Origin: Fratercula arctica
Lineage: Eukaryota > Chordata > Aves > Charadriiformes > Alcidae
Direction: 5' to 3'
NCBI GenBank assembly: GCA_947846985.1
Contig: CANTUZ010000002.1
Coordinates: forward strand, 59,476,563-59,540,562
Length of the DNA stretch: 64,000 nucleotides
Made by a program: the position numbers and the translations under genes. Shown piece by piece: positions 49,660 to 62,417 of the stretch (position 1 is its first letter; every line of letters begins with the position of its first letter). Below the pieces are notes generated by a model. It saw only the letters and a list, made by a program, of their open reading frames with translations, ran no database searches and had not been told where the DNA came from.

Positions 49660-52600
49660 TTCCAGATTTACCAACATGAATCACTAACCGAGAAGATGAG
49701 CTGCTTTTCTCTTGCTTGTTGGTACTTAGTACCTGAAAAGGGCATGACACATTTTTGAGGGAAGACTTTAAGATACACAGATTAACAGTGACCTGTTCCC
49801 AGTAACTGTCTGGTATCAATGTTGAACTGTGTATTCTAAGTTTCAGCAGTGCTTTCATTTCTGTTACTATCCCTGTTTCTGATGGCAACATGTAAAATCC
49901 ATCACTACCCTTGGTCTAAAGCCAGATACTTATCAACTCCAGTGGGAGCTGCACGCTTGTATCTGATTGTGGAATTCCATTGTTTTGAGAAAAGAATAAG
50001 AAAATTTATATTCTTAATGGATGCTAGATATTTTCTGTATGAGGCAAACTCTGTATTCCACTAATACCAATTGTTTTCAAGGGATCTTCTCTAATTTAAC
50101 AGCTACTACTTTAAAAGGATTCTCTTTGATTACATATTAAAAATACTAAAAAAGCAATATGTTATGGCTAAGAGTTTTTTAAGTGGTAGATTATTTGAGA
50201 TGCTTCGTTTTTTTGCTTCTTGAGACACCCCAAAGAAGCAAATTTTCAGAAATGTCTTAATATGTCATGAAAGAGAAATCATGTTACCTCAATAACCGGA
50301 ACTGGCAAAACCGCCAGGCACCATTGGAAACCTTGTAAACTACGAGAAGCGTTTATACAGATTGAGAATAGTAAATTAACCCAGCACCAAGATTTTGCAA
50401 CAACTCACAGTCCTATTGCAACAGAACAATGTTAGAAATTGGTTTATTAAGCAAATTGTCTCTCAACCAGATATAGCCTCCAAAATAGGGTCATGTTCTC
50501 AGAGAAGAAGTCTTTGCTCTGCATGACTTGTTCTTTTTTAAAAATTCAACTAGATAAATACTACAGTGGATTATAGTTACAAATTCTCTAAGGAAAAATG
50601 AATACAGTAACAGATATTCCACAGTTAACATTCAGACTGATAAAATACATTTCCCCTTCAGTGTCTTTTTATTGTCCCGTAAAACACTTTAAAATAACCC
50701 TCTGAAAATAATTTTATTGGTGAATGTCTTGTTGCCCTCACATGATTCCTACAGCCAGATTTGGCACTTACAAACACACATTGTGTTTCTCGTGTCTGTG
50801 TGTTTTAGGATAACAGAAAATCTGCTCAGTTTGATAATGTCAATGAGCCATATAACATTTCAGCAGACACTGACTGAAATCATGCATGACATAGCTACAT
50901 AAATATTAAATATATACCAAATGCAAGTACTAAGAAGTGGTAGGGAATAATAGGACGCATTGCCTTGCTCTGCAATTTCAACAGGAGAGGGAATAACCAA
51001 AATTCATAAGGAGCATTTAAAAGTGACAGATTAAAACTTGTATTGTGAATTAAGTATGTTCTCCTCATCTTTCACAGCCAGCTGCAGCTTGTTGAGCTAA
51101 GCAAAGTTCACAAGCGGGTTCAGCAGACTCTGAGAAAAGTGGCCATATTATCACTGGGGACTTCATAAATAACGAGATTGTGATCTAGTGCTAGAGCCTC
51201 TTGTGTCTTGCATTCCAGTGTTTAAACATACAGTAGAGTTTCCTTCTGCAAAGCATTGCTGGCTATTTTTGCAAAAAACATTTTCAATAGAAAGCGTGGT
51301 ACTATTAGAAATAATATTCTGAATACTTTGTATAAATGGTTAAAATAAAAGTTCACATAAATGGATTCAAAATCTTTTAAGCTAATTTTAAAATCCAGTT
51401 CTTTGTCTCTTCTTCTAGTGATGTGCAGTATTTACAGCTAAGCCTAGAAAAGGGAGGTAGGTAAAGGTCTGAGATGTAGCTACTTTTAAAAATTATTTTT
51501 GGAAAGAATAAAAAGAAAAAGTGATAAAGACAGAGGCAAAGGAGGGAGGTGGGAAGGAAAAAAAACCAACGCGTAATTCATATACATCCATTTAAGTTTA
51601 GGCATACACTAAAAAATGCACTAAAACTTTCTGCCTAATTATGCAGAATGTTTTAAGAATGTGAAGCAAGTATAAGGTAGTACAAGTATATGAGAAAATG
51701 GTGAGGTCCTCATGAGACTGCACACACCTGAGAAGAGTAGCTATGAAGAGGCTGAGCTTCCCCCTCTTCTTTTTAGTTTAATGCTACTAATGGGACTAGC
51801 GTTCTCCCTCAAGTAAATACTATTGAAATTCTACTGGTACTGTAGCATTTTAAGGGTAGCTGGCAGAAAATAATTGGGTACCCTGCTGCTGCTCCTAGCA
51901 CAACCAGAGATCCCATGCTGCTGTCTGTCAGCTGAGAGGAGATACAGTGAGAAGAACACATGGATCCTGTTGTGGTAGTGTTCCTCAGGTCACGCTCACA
52001 AAGAGTCTGAATTCCTCTCCGACGTAAAAAATGTTGCAAAGATACATACGTGTTCTTAAGAAAAGTTCCCCTGAATCCAGAGCAGTTACACATGCATCTG
52101 TACCACAACTGTTTGCGTGATCAGAGCCCATCTGCATTGAAAATCTGATTCTGTAGTTATTAACAAGTAACGGTATAGCATTTATGACAAAAGAGCTAAT
52201 CTTTACCCAGAACTTCAGAAATGAAATGAAAACTGATTCTGATATTGATTTCTGGAGTTAGAGCTCAATTGGTTAAAAAAAAAAAAATCAACTTAATTAC
52301 TGTAGTCGTAATTTAATAGTGTCATAGATTTACTGTCTGCCCCTGTTGATCTAGGCTCTGTTTAGAATTAGTTCTGTAAGACAAGTGTATTTGCTTGCTT
52401 TTGGGGGATAGTTTAAGAGATAACCCTTTTTATCACCGATGTGAACTGCTGAAGTAAAGGAAAAAGAAAAATCCAGCCCCCTAGTAATTCCAAATATCGG
52501 AATTTCACTGAAGATACCTTATTTACCTCAAAAACTATAGACATGAATTATTGAACAAATTCTTCTATCCAACAATATGTCTTTTCACAGATATACTTTG

Positions 52601-53325
52601 ACAAACTGCTTATCCAATTTGTGCATGTTTCCTTTAGAGTATGCCAAATATAATAAATGTTGACAGGTGCAACTTTGTAACATCACCTGTTCTGGAAACA
52701 CATTTTGCCAGGTTTTAGATAGTAATTAAAATTTTCCATATGGAACTGCAGATTCACTGAAGTGTCCAAACCATCTTGTTTGTTTGCTTTCTAAATCTTC
52801 TGTCACTTTTTCACAAAGGTTGGAGAGCGGTTTTACTGATCTTGCACAAACCTAGTCTGCAATGGAGAGGGCTCAAATATCATTCCTAGTGGATAAAGAA
52901 ACAGTGGAAACTCTTAGCACAGACTAACAGGAAGAAAACTCCTCCCAAAATCAAAAGAAAAACCCACCCTAAAATAACAGATACACTAAATGCAAAAATC
53001 AAACAGCAAGATTTGCTTTTTGTTTGGTTGTTGTTTTTTTTTTTTTTGTATTTATGGACTGAATGAGGCCTTCCCCGTAGTGTCTTGGATTCCTGTATAA
53101 ACTGAAGTTTGGGTTCTTAGTTTCTTCACAGTTTAATTAGTTGATGTTCCTGTATCGTTCGTGATACTCCTCATTCACCAGCAAAAATATAGAGGAACTG
53201 ACTGTTACACAGGACTTTTAAGTTTTTTTTTAACTTAGAATTCATGTCTGTGAAATTTGCATTAAGTAGTCCTCTGACAAACCAGAGAAGTTGTTAGGAA
53301 CATTATTCTTTTTTTTTAGTATTAG
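49660..53325. other. AT-rich non-coding stretch
   Basis: I see no gene or interspersed repeat beyond A- and T-runs (52,277-52,288 and 53,034-53,047) and a CTCF-like GGGGGC match on the minus strand near 52,473-52,487. The minus frame at 51,809-52,108 (99 codons) is unrecognised. Confidence 0.58.
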
Positions 53326-53512
53326 TGGTAGGATAAACCTGTAACTCCTGCTTCTACTTTTTTAAACTGTTTTAATTTCTTTCCCTTTCTTAGGTTTAGC
53401 TCTCATTCACATTATATTATTCACTTCATTTCCTTTTCAAAGTGCTGGTAGAATTTTGCAGGAAAAGCATTTGAAAGGTTTTCATTGGTGCGGTTTGTTG
53501 ATTACCTTGTTA
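53326..53512 (+). repeat. Diverged direct repeat, copy 1
   Basis: This segment aligns over its whole length with 55,370-55,572 in the same orientation. Shared anchors, in order, are AGGATAAACCTGTAA, a pyrimidine-rich tract, TAGCTCT-ATTCA, TATTATTCAC-TCATTTTC-like, TAGAATTTTG-AGGAAAAGC, and TT-ATT-GTGC-GT-TTGATT. By eye about three quarters or more of the positions agree, with one insertion of about 11 bp in copy 2. Neither copy codes for anything obvious. It may be an old local duplication or two insertions of an unnamed repeat family. Confidence 0.8.
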
Positions 53513-54163
53513 AATGTTTTCACTTTAAGATGCGCTTGTGTTCTCCTGTCACTGATGATAGTCTTTGAGAGCAATGCCACAGGTAATAAGTAATCTTGGT
53601 CTTGTTTTATCCTTTGTAGATAAAATCAGTATTGAAGAGTAGCTATTTTTGTCACTGGAGATAGAGTAAAGCAAAAATTTTCTACTCGTCCTTCATTTTA
53701 TCATAGCTTTGGACTTTAGATCAGGATTGGACTTTATGGACTGAATCTATTCATTATTTTTTTATAATTTTCACTATTGAAATTCATTTTCAAATATTAT
53801 GTCCTAATAATGGATTGTCGCTACACCGTGGCTGTGAGGAGATAGAGGGGGATTTGCTGTGCAGTGCCACTGGCCAGCAAGTGTGAATTATTTATCTTTC
53901 TGCATCTGTTCTTACACAAAGGAAACAAGAATCCAATAGGTTGCTATTCTCATAAATGTTTAATAGAAGCAGTAGAAAATAGCTTTGCTAAAAATGGTGA
54001 TGTGGTATATATATTAAACAAGGCAATCTGAGGACTTCTAGATGGAAACAAATTAAGACTCATCAATGAGAAAACTCAAATCTTCACAGTTTATGGTTTT
54101 AATGATTACTTAGTACAGAAGTCCAGAGTTCAAGATCTCACCTTTTGCTAAATAAAGTGTTCA
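53513..54163. other. Unique non-coding spacer
   Basis: No recognisable feature between the first direct-repeat copy and the CR1 insertion, apart from a 14-bp match (TTTATGGACTGAAT at 53,733) to an identical string at 53,051. Confidence 0.6.
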
Positions 54164-54422
54164 CAGAATTACAGAATGGTAGGGGTTGGAAGGGACCTCT
54201 GGAGATCATCTCGTCCAACCCCCCTGCCAGAGCAGGGTCACCCAGAGCAGGCTGCACAGGAACGTGTTCAGGCGGGTTTTGAACGTCTCCAGAGACAGAG
54301 ACTCCACCACCTCTCTGGGCAGCCTGTTCCAGTGCTCTGCCACCCTCAAAGTAAAGAAATTCCTCCTCATGTTTGGGTGGAACTGCCTATGCTCAAGTTT
54401 GTGCCCGTTACCTTGTCCTGTT
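54164..54422 (-). mobile_element. CR1 retrotransposon 3' fragment
   Basis: Minus-oriented CR1 3' end, about 0.26 kb. The left end has a terminal motif (plus strand 'acagaattacagaatgg'), then 'ggaagggacctctggagatcat' and 'gtccaacccccctgccagag'. It is strongly similar, nearly base for base, to 40-265 of the first CR1 copy and stops at the 'gttacc..ttgtcctg' point. The C-terminal ORF2 codons are present only as short broken frames. It lies between the two direct-repeat copies. Confidence 0.95.
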
Positions 54423-55369
54423 ATGGTTGTAAAGTGTATTAAGTAAGTTTAAGTCCTAGACTGCAAGATGGATCTCTGTAATTTAAGATAGCCTGGGGGT
54501 GCTAATGATGATAAAACCACAAAACATCTGTTAAACATTAAAAGAAATTTTTCCTTCATTATAATCAGTAACCTGATTGCACACGAGTGCAGTGGGACAA
54601 AATGGCTGTAAGTGAATGCTCAGTAACGTCCCAAGAATCCTTTGGAGTCAGCCACAATCTGTTGCAGTCTGTCTAGCCCATCTAGATTTACTTCAAAGCC
54701 TCTGGTACTGACTCTGAGTCCTAAAATACCATCGGCTTGTCACAGCTCAAAGAACAGCCTGGGAAGAGAGCTGCTGTAGCCTTTGGGTTTTACTTTAGTG
54801 GTGGGATTGGTATGTGATGCACGTGTGTAGAATTTACTACTGAAGATTTCAGAGGAGAAGGGGGAAAAGCAGTAAATATAATGTATGTTTACATATGCTT
54901 ACTCAATGATGAAGGTACGATAATACTGCATGTTGGCACATTTTCCTGACTTTCTAATTTTTTATTATTATTTTGGAGCAACTCAAGGACCATAGTCCTA
55001 TAGTAAAACTATAATAGTATTAAAACTTGGTTAATACTGAATTTTTGACACAGATCCGTTAAAACATTTGTAAGACACTGAACAAAAATCACAATTGAAA
55101 TGAAATCAATCAGTGTGTGACCTACTTTTCCTTTCCTGTTTTAGTGTTGAGAAGGTAACATAAGACTCCAACTCTCCCTCCTCAGTTCTTGCTATCTACG
55201 TCTTTCAGTAATTGATAGAAGGGCATGCGCATGACAGCCAACATTGATGCAGTTCTGTTCTGCTGTGGAGTGTACTGTTTGGTTGCACATAATGTTTGAA
55301 CATTGGAATAATACCCATTGGTTAATGATTTTCATTATCAAATCACATTTCATTTGTAACTAAATTTGG
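54423..55369. other. Unique non-coding spacer
   Basis: Nothing recognisable apart from ordinary AT-rich sequence between the CR1 fragment and the second direct-repeat copy. Confidence 0.6.
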
Positions 55370-55572
55370 AGGCAGGATAAACCTGTAATTCACGATTCTA
55401 CTATTTTTAACTTCTTTAATTTTTTTTTTCTTTTCTATACGTAGCTCTTATTCAAATTGTATTATTCACATCATTTTCTTTTTTGAAGTACCAGTAGAAT
55501 TTTGTAGGAAAAGCAGCTGAAGTAATTGAATGTAAAGGGATTTTATTAGTGCAGTGTATTGATTTTCCTGTT
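55370..55572 (+). repeat. Diverged direct repeat, copy 2
   Basis: Partner of 53,326-53,512, about 2.05 kb downstream in the same orientation. It shares the same ordered anchors (AGGATAAACCTGTAA at 55,374, a T/C tract, GTAGCTCTTATTCAAATTG, GTATTATTCACATCATTTTC, AGTAGAATTTTGTAGGAAAA) and carries an extra AATTGAATGTA-type insertion near 55,523-55,533. No terminal inverted repeats or target duplications are evident at the edges. Confidence 0.8.
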
Positions 55573-58500
55573 CATGTGCAAAAGTATCTTCTGGTCTTTA
55601 TGGGAATTCTAAGGACTCCAGTATAACAAATCTGTATGGTTACAGTTTAGCATATTTAGGAATTTTGCAGAAAAGACCTGTGTGTAATTCCAAAATAAAA
55701 GATAAGAAATTTTTTGAGTACCTCCAGATAATGGGGAAAAAAGAGTGGTTCTTAAAGAGAAAAATAGGGACTGCAGTTCTGCATAGTTTGCTTGAAGGAA
55801 AAGGAATCAAGGACATAAAACGTTTGGTTTGGGGTCATCACTTCTATGTCATACAGGTTGCTGAGTTCCTGACAAGCAATATTTTTGGTGAATGTTGACT
55901 GATCAAACAACATTACTTTGGATACCCAACTTGTAAGAACTTCTGGGTTATGTGTGTTTGAAAGAAGTGCAAGCAAAATAAAACACCGTACTTGAGTCCC
56001 TTTCCTATTCTGTCAGCTGCAATGTGCAACCGTATATTGATAAATCCTTACAATAACTTTAGATTTCACTTATCTAGCACTTATCTAGACACTTTTTAAA
56101 TAATTATCAACTAAGATTGATAATTTTTGCATATATTTCCATGGTGTTATTTAAATGTGTGATAAAAAAGTCTATATTAAGTGGTATAGTCATATGGAGT
56201 CTGAAGAGGTGTTCTAATCGTGACACCTACACATAAGATAATTGAAGGAATTTATAGTTCTTTTTCTTCAGATGGTCAGATGGCAGAGTACATAAATAGG
56301 AAGAAAAGTTATGCTGTCTCTAAATCATAAATAGAACAGATCCATCCGATGAAATGTTTCTGTAAATTAGAATGAAGAGAGGAAAGTGTAAGTCCTCATT
56401 CTGCAGGATGATAAGCAGAACTGTTCTCTGCATCTGCTCAGACCCCCAGCACCTTTATGTGGATGGTGTACAGGTTATTTTCTGTGCTCAGGACCATATC
56501 AGCACTTGCTGGGCTTGCAAAAACCTTTCCTCTGCTTTTAGGGATATTGAACAGAAAAAAGGTGATAGCAATAACAACAAAGAAATAAAGCAAGGCAAAT
56601 GGATGTCTGGAGTTTACTTTTAATTTTAGTTTTCTTGGCATTGATAATGCCTCTTTCAGGGAACATATGGGTATTTGCTTTTCCTATTTAACATGCTGTT
56701 TGAAATTTCCTTGAGCTTTTCCTCCCTATTGAAACTTGCTTAAAGAAAGAATGTTTCAAAACAACAGCAACAAAAATACAACCAAAATATATCAGGAATA
56801 CAGAAGACTACAGCTTAGTAAGATTAAGCACTGAATTTAAATGTTTCATCACTGTTTTGAAACAGGAATGTTCACTGTTGATGGAAATTTTATTTTAGCT
56901 AGATTTCCAGTGGGCTGTTTGTTTTCCTTCTGCAGACTACAGTGAGTCATTGTAAGAGTGCATTGTTGACAAAGTTTCAAATAAGCTAGAAATTTGCAGC
57001 AGCCCTCAGTCAAAATCTGAACAGTATTTTCGCTGTGATTGGAAAAATGATAGATTTTGCTTTTCAGAGTTTAATCTTAGCTTTTGCAAAAAAAGCAATA
57101 TGGAACTTACTGAAAACTATTGTTGGTGCTTCTTTTGTTGTGCCAAAAATGTTTCAAAGCTCTGTTGTGTTTAATGAGCAACAAAGACTCTACAGCCTGG
57201 TGACTAGGATATGGGCCTGGACTGAGAAAGATATGGTTTTAGGAATGAATGGCATGGGATGAAAAGCTCTGCCTGATCCCATGTGAAATACAGACTCGAT
57301 CCTGTGTCTCCTTTAGCCTGAGCCACTGTCCTAAACATCTGGCTATATAGAAAAGGTGAAAGCTCAGCTTTCAGTCTGAGAAACACTTTTTTTAATGGTA
57401 CTGCTAAATGGGTTTGGGGAATCTTTTTGCTGAAATTCTTAGTTGGCTTTCATTTCAAGAAATGAGCAGAGCATTTGTGAGATTTGTTACAGAAAAGAGT
57501 TACCTGTCTTCAGACATTTTTACTGAAAACCAGTGCAGGCAAATTGGTCTGTAGTGACCTTCAGGTATGTCCTCCATCAGAAAGAACTGTTAGGTCAACC
57601 AGCTCTTCCTTCTGAGACCACAGGATGGTTGACCACAAGTTACAATATAGCAAATAGGAATTATATTTCATAAAGACAAATTCTTAGGAGAATATTAAAT
57701 AAACACTAAACCATTTTTTGGGCCATCACAGGAAATAATTACATATGATTTCTATAGGAATTCGGCTAAACTGTTAGTCTTGCAGTAATAATATAATATA
57801 TTTAGTTTGTTTCACTCATTTACTACAAGGAAAAAGATCAACATTAGGTAAACTTTTGTGTGCATAAAGAGGATTAATTCTGGAATTTAGTAGGTCTCTG
57901 TATGGAATACCATCAAAACTAATGTGCTAGCTTATTTTGGACCTTTATGAAAATAAATATAGAGAGTGAGCAACTGAAAGATTATCACTGCTCTCTCACA
58001 TGATCATTAGCATAATCTCATCAAGGGATGGGGAGCCTGTATGTGACTGGAATTATTTTCGCTTTAGTGTAACATTACAAAGGATGAGACTATGATGCTA
58101 GGCTCTCATGACATCCCAAACCTTTTCTTTCCCAAGGGTACTCCCAAGGCATTCTAAGACACAGTTAATGTTCTGGATGGGAAAAGAAGTTTTTGTCAGT
58201 TTGAGAGAGAAATCCTGATCTCTTTTTTTTCCTGTGAAAGTTCCTTCCTCCTCTGTTGGATGACATGTTTGGTTTGTACCTAAGAAGTATCATCATAAAT
58301 GCTCCAGTCTCTGCATTTTCATTATCCAACTCTAAAGAAATATGATGCTGATCTTGAAGGGGTAAGAAAAGGCAAATTAAACAAATAGTGGTTAGTGGAG
58401 ATCTTGGAGAAACTCAGGATTCCCATGGAGCTGGAACTCTCCTTAATGCATTTGGTGGTGGGAAAAGATGCAAGGAAGGATGCTGAAGGCAAGCAAAACT

Positions 58501-61500
58501 GCTGACAAGAAAGAAGCTTGGAAGTATGGTAAAGAGTTATATAACCTTTGTCAGAATACTAACATCAGCTCACATCAGTAGTAATTGTTTAAAACCAAAA
58601 GGGGCCTAGCTGATGCCAAGATTACATTGTTCAACCCCTGCAGAAGTACCGTGTCTTCCTGAAATTAGTAATGGTTATATTATAGATCTTCAGATACTGA
58701 CAACATTTCCTGTATGCATTTGGAGAGTTTTTCGCTACATTCGGGAGTGGACTTTAGTCTCCAACTTTATTCTGGTGCAGTTGCCCTAGAGATCACAAAA
58801 CCTTATAAAAGGATAGGAGGGACTGGCAGAGAGCTGCTGTGGCGCAGAATCAGAGCTACACTGTGCTTCTCGACTGTAGTGTGGCACAGCGATAGCTGAA
58901 GTAAATGGAAATGAGCTAATTTTGCCTCCAGAAGCAACTTTACAGCAGTATGGACCTTACTGTGGACTTCTTTGAAACTCTGGATGAGGCAATCAACTTA
59001 TATGAAACTCCAAACTACTGAAGCTAGGCTGCCAAAACCAGCTTAGGCTTTCTTTCCAACATGGCACAATATGCAGTGTGAGCACCCCCTGAGTCTAAAC
59101 ATTCAAGTCCTTGGAGGATGTCTCAGGGCACTGCTTTATGAAGCAAAGCCTTGCTTCCTGAAGCTGAGAATAAGATTCTCAGTTTTCTGGCAGACCAGTC
59201 TGGCAAAAATGTTGCATAAACCTCAGTGTTTCCTAGCTTTGAGTTAGTCAGTAAAACATAATTTTATTTTATGGCAAATCACACAATCTGCAGAAATGGA
59301 ACTCCGTGTTATGGTAAAAATTCCCGGATGAGAAAGAAAACCTCTTTGAGACCAGTGATGTATCCTTCATACTTGTAATGTTAATCCATATTTGACATAA
59401 AGAAGCAAGCTTACTGGGGTTTTTTTACATATGCATTTAACTCCATCTTCAAAATAATCAGTTGGAAAAATGGAAACAACTCATTTTAACTGTTGTGTTA
59501 AAGCACTCTCATTTAAATTGAAAGCAAATAGCCTCTTGCAAAGCTGCCTCCCATTTTCATGCCATTATGCAAATAAACACTAGAGATGAATCACAGATAT
59601 TATTTCTTAATCCATTTTCTGGAACTGTGTTTAGTGCACACAAGTAAAAGCACTTCAAAATCCTGCAAGTTTACTCTTGGTGACAAGCAATGCTAGTGGG
59701 CAGGTTCAGCAAACGTGGACCAGGGCCTTAATGAAGAAACCAGAGCATTCATCAGTTGATGGAATTAGCCTGGCCAAGTTGCTTGCAGTATCACATAAAA
59801 CATGTTGTTCCTTGACAATGAAGGTAAATAACTTTCTGTTTTGAGCTCTCACCTTCAAATGGGTAACGGAGATATTCAGAACTTGCATTTCAGATAGATA
59901 CCATATTCAGAAGCTTCCTACTTAGGGCCTAAGCAAAATCTCTCCTCAGGTCATTGGAAAGACAACCACTGCTCACTCTCGGCAAACAGATCAGACTGGC
60001 TATTATTAAGCTCAAGTATCAAACATATCCTCACTGTGTAAGTAAGTTGGACTTTTGAAGCTTAACGTGCTTGTCCTGTCTCGGTCAAAATGTCATCCTT
60101 GTGTGCTTTGTATGTAATTCTTATGTAGGGTTCTTGCCACACAACTGTTTGCAGGCTTGTATTAGTTTTCCTAAATTATGAACGACATCCATTCATGTGC
60201 AAATTGGTACCAAAGCACAGAAATTGCTAATGAAATATTAATTGAAAAGCAAAACCTCAGATCTACTCCACCAGTGGTGGCTAGGGCATTCTTAACTCTG
60301 TAAGAATAACCTGTGTAAAATTTCCTGTCTGTGCTATCTGTTCATTATGGATTTAAACTGCAATCAAACAAAATTAGTTCAGGGGACAATGGTTTGAGAG
60401 AATAATAATAATGCTGTGTGTATTAGCAAGGGGGAGGAAGCCACTGCTGTTCACGTATCTTTCAAAGTAGTCTGGAAGAAAAAAATATGTAAATTTGAAC
60501 GGATTCAAATCAGGTGTGGGATCCTGCTACTAAGAAAAAAGCAACTGCAGTACTCTCAACTGTGAAGATGAAGTTTCCTTTTATGCACAAAAATTAAAAG
60601 CTTGCTTCTCAAAGTATGAAGCTCTTTTTGAGTTCTCACCATATTGTTTTTTACTTATGTCTTTCTTTTTCTTTCTTTCTTCTGATGCTGCTTTACTACC
60701 ATGCCAGACGTCAAGGTAGTCTCTTTTCTTTTTTTTCCTCACATTTCTAACTATGAGATATTAAACCTTCTATTTTCAGTAACATAATGAGGGAGTTAAG
60801 CAGAAAACATATTTTCCCCCTAAGTCAAACTGAGTTGAAGTTTAGATTACTCTATACTTCACAGGAAATGCTAAAAGTTTGAGACTGAGTCCCGCATTTC
60901 TAAGCAATATTGGATTCTAGTTTTGTGAAAAAGACAATTTCTTGCTCTTTAGATAAAGAGCAGAAATAACATATGTTAGTTTTTAATGACTAAGAAGAAA
61001 GAGTTGAAGTAGATAACACAATGTGAGCAGGTTTCCATTCCTAAACTTTTCAGGGAAGCTCTACTGACAATAAACTGAATTTCTGACTTTTTCAGCAATT
61101 GGCACTCCTACTTCCAACAAAACTAATTGCTTTTTGTGATCTCTTTTCACATTTTGTGGCAGGATAATAAATGCTGTGTTTCAGTATATTAGAAAAGCTG
61201 TGACTTAATACCTTCTCATTTCAAAATCTGTTAAGAGGCAGCACTTAATATGTTAATAAGTAAAAGTCTGAAATAAATCAATATAAATGCATGGTTGAGA
61301 AAAAAATCATGTAGGAAAACAGCAAACAGCATGGCACCTGAGTTCACTAGTTTCCCAGAATTTAGTGTCTATAAGAACATTGAAAACTTATTCAGCAATG
61401 GCAGAAACGGTCAAATGAATGAAGAAATGTGTTTAAGCCATACAAAACTGAAAGTCCGAATTGCACTCTTTTATTGATATGTCTTCGTGTAATAATGTTT

Positions 61501-62417
61501 CTCAGATCACCAAAGGAAATAAATTACTCCATTCAAAAGTCCCTAGAAAACTGCTTCCCATTGATCAATGTCTTCATTTTTAAGAAGAGTTCTCTGAAGA
61601 ACAGTGTCTTCAGAAAGCCAAGAAAGGAGATAGGAGGGACATAGCATCCCTCGATACAAGACGGATACATAGAAGAACCTTTCTGTATGGATAGATTTTG
61701 TAAGCAACTGTTTGGTCTTCATGTCATTTTTAATGATGCAGCCCAAAGATAAAACATAGCTAGTTTACTGCTGTGTTAGATATGACAGTCTCAACGCAAG
61801 AGTGAAATCCTGTGGAAAATCTCTCAATATTAGTGGGTCAAGGATATCCATTAGGTTGTATTTTCCTAAGCAAGAATTAAATCCTGTTCAAACGTATTTG
61901 CTGTTTTTATAAGTGTTGCTTATAACATGCTCAAAACATGAGTGAATGAAAATGAAATCCTTCGCTATAGAAAATTATAATGTTTTATATTGGTATATTC
62001 TGTGAAACCACAGACCCAGGAGAACAATTACACATTCACATGGAGTATTAAGGAAGTGTTATAAAAATACTATAAAATGAACCTCACTATAACTGTATGA
62101 AAGTGTCAAAACACTTTATAGAAAAAATTAGAGAATTAGATGCAGCAGTGGAAAATAACATATGTGAATGGTAACGGACTAATGGATTAAAAGAAAAGAG
62201 AACTAAAATTCTATGTCTGAAAAGGTACAAGAACATTCTTGATGTTTTGGCCAAATAGTGAAAGACAAATAGGGAAACAGCAATCATGCACAGTTAGTTG
62301 ATGGATTAATAAGCCTTTGAGTTGAGGTTTAGAAAAAACAAAGTGCTTTTGTTAGAAATATCAGATAGGACAAAATCATTGACATATGGTCAGTAGAACA
62401 GCTGAACTGAAAAATGG
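55573..62417. other. AT-rich non-coding stretch
   Basis: No gene is recognised. Small items: a possible CR1-like scrap near 58,600-58,650, a POU octamer ATGCAAAT at 59,567, and a long CT-rich tract ending in ATGCCAG at 60,660-60,707 that resembles a 3' splice site. Open frames are at most about 83 codons. Confidence 0.58.

Noticed and set aside
54176..54446. Two plus-strand frames of about 87 codons
   Set aside because: They are antisense shadows of the minus-oriented CR1 fragment.
58595..58655. 'ttgttcaacccctgcagaagt' as a possible CR1 remnant
   Set aside because: Only one short block resembles CR1; the neighbouring blocks and terminal repeats are missing.
2231..59574. Three POU octamers ATGCAAAT (2231, 40904, 59567)
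   Set aside because: About this number is expected by chance in 64 kb of AT-rich DNA; no grouping.
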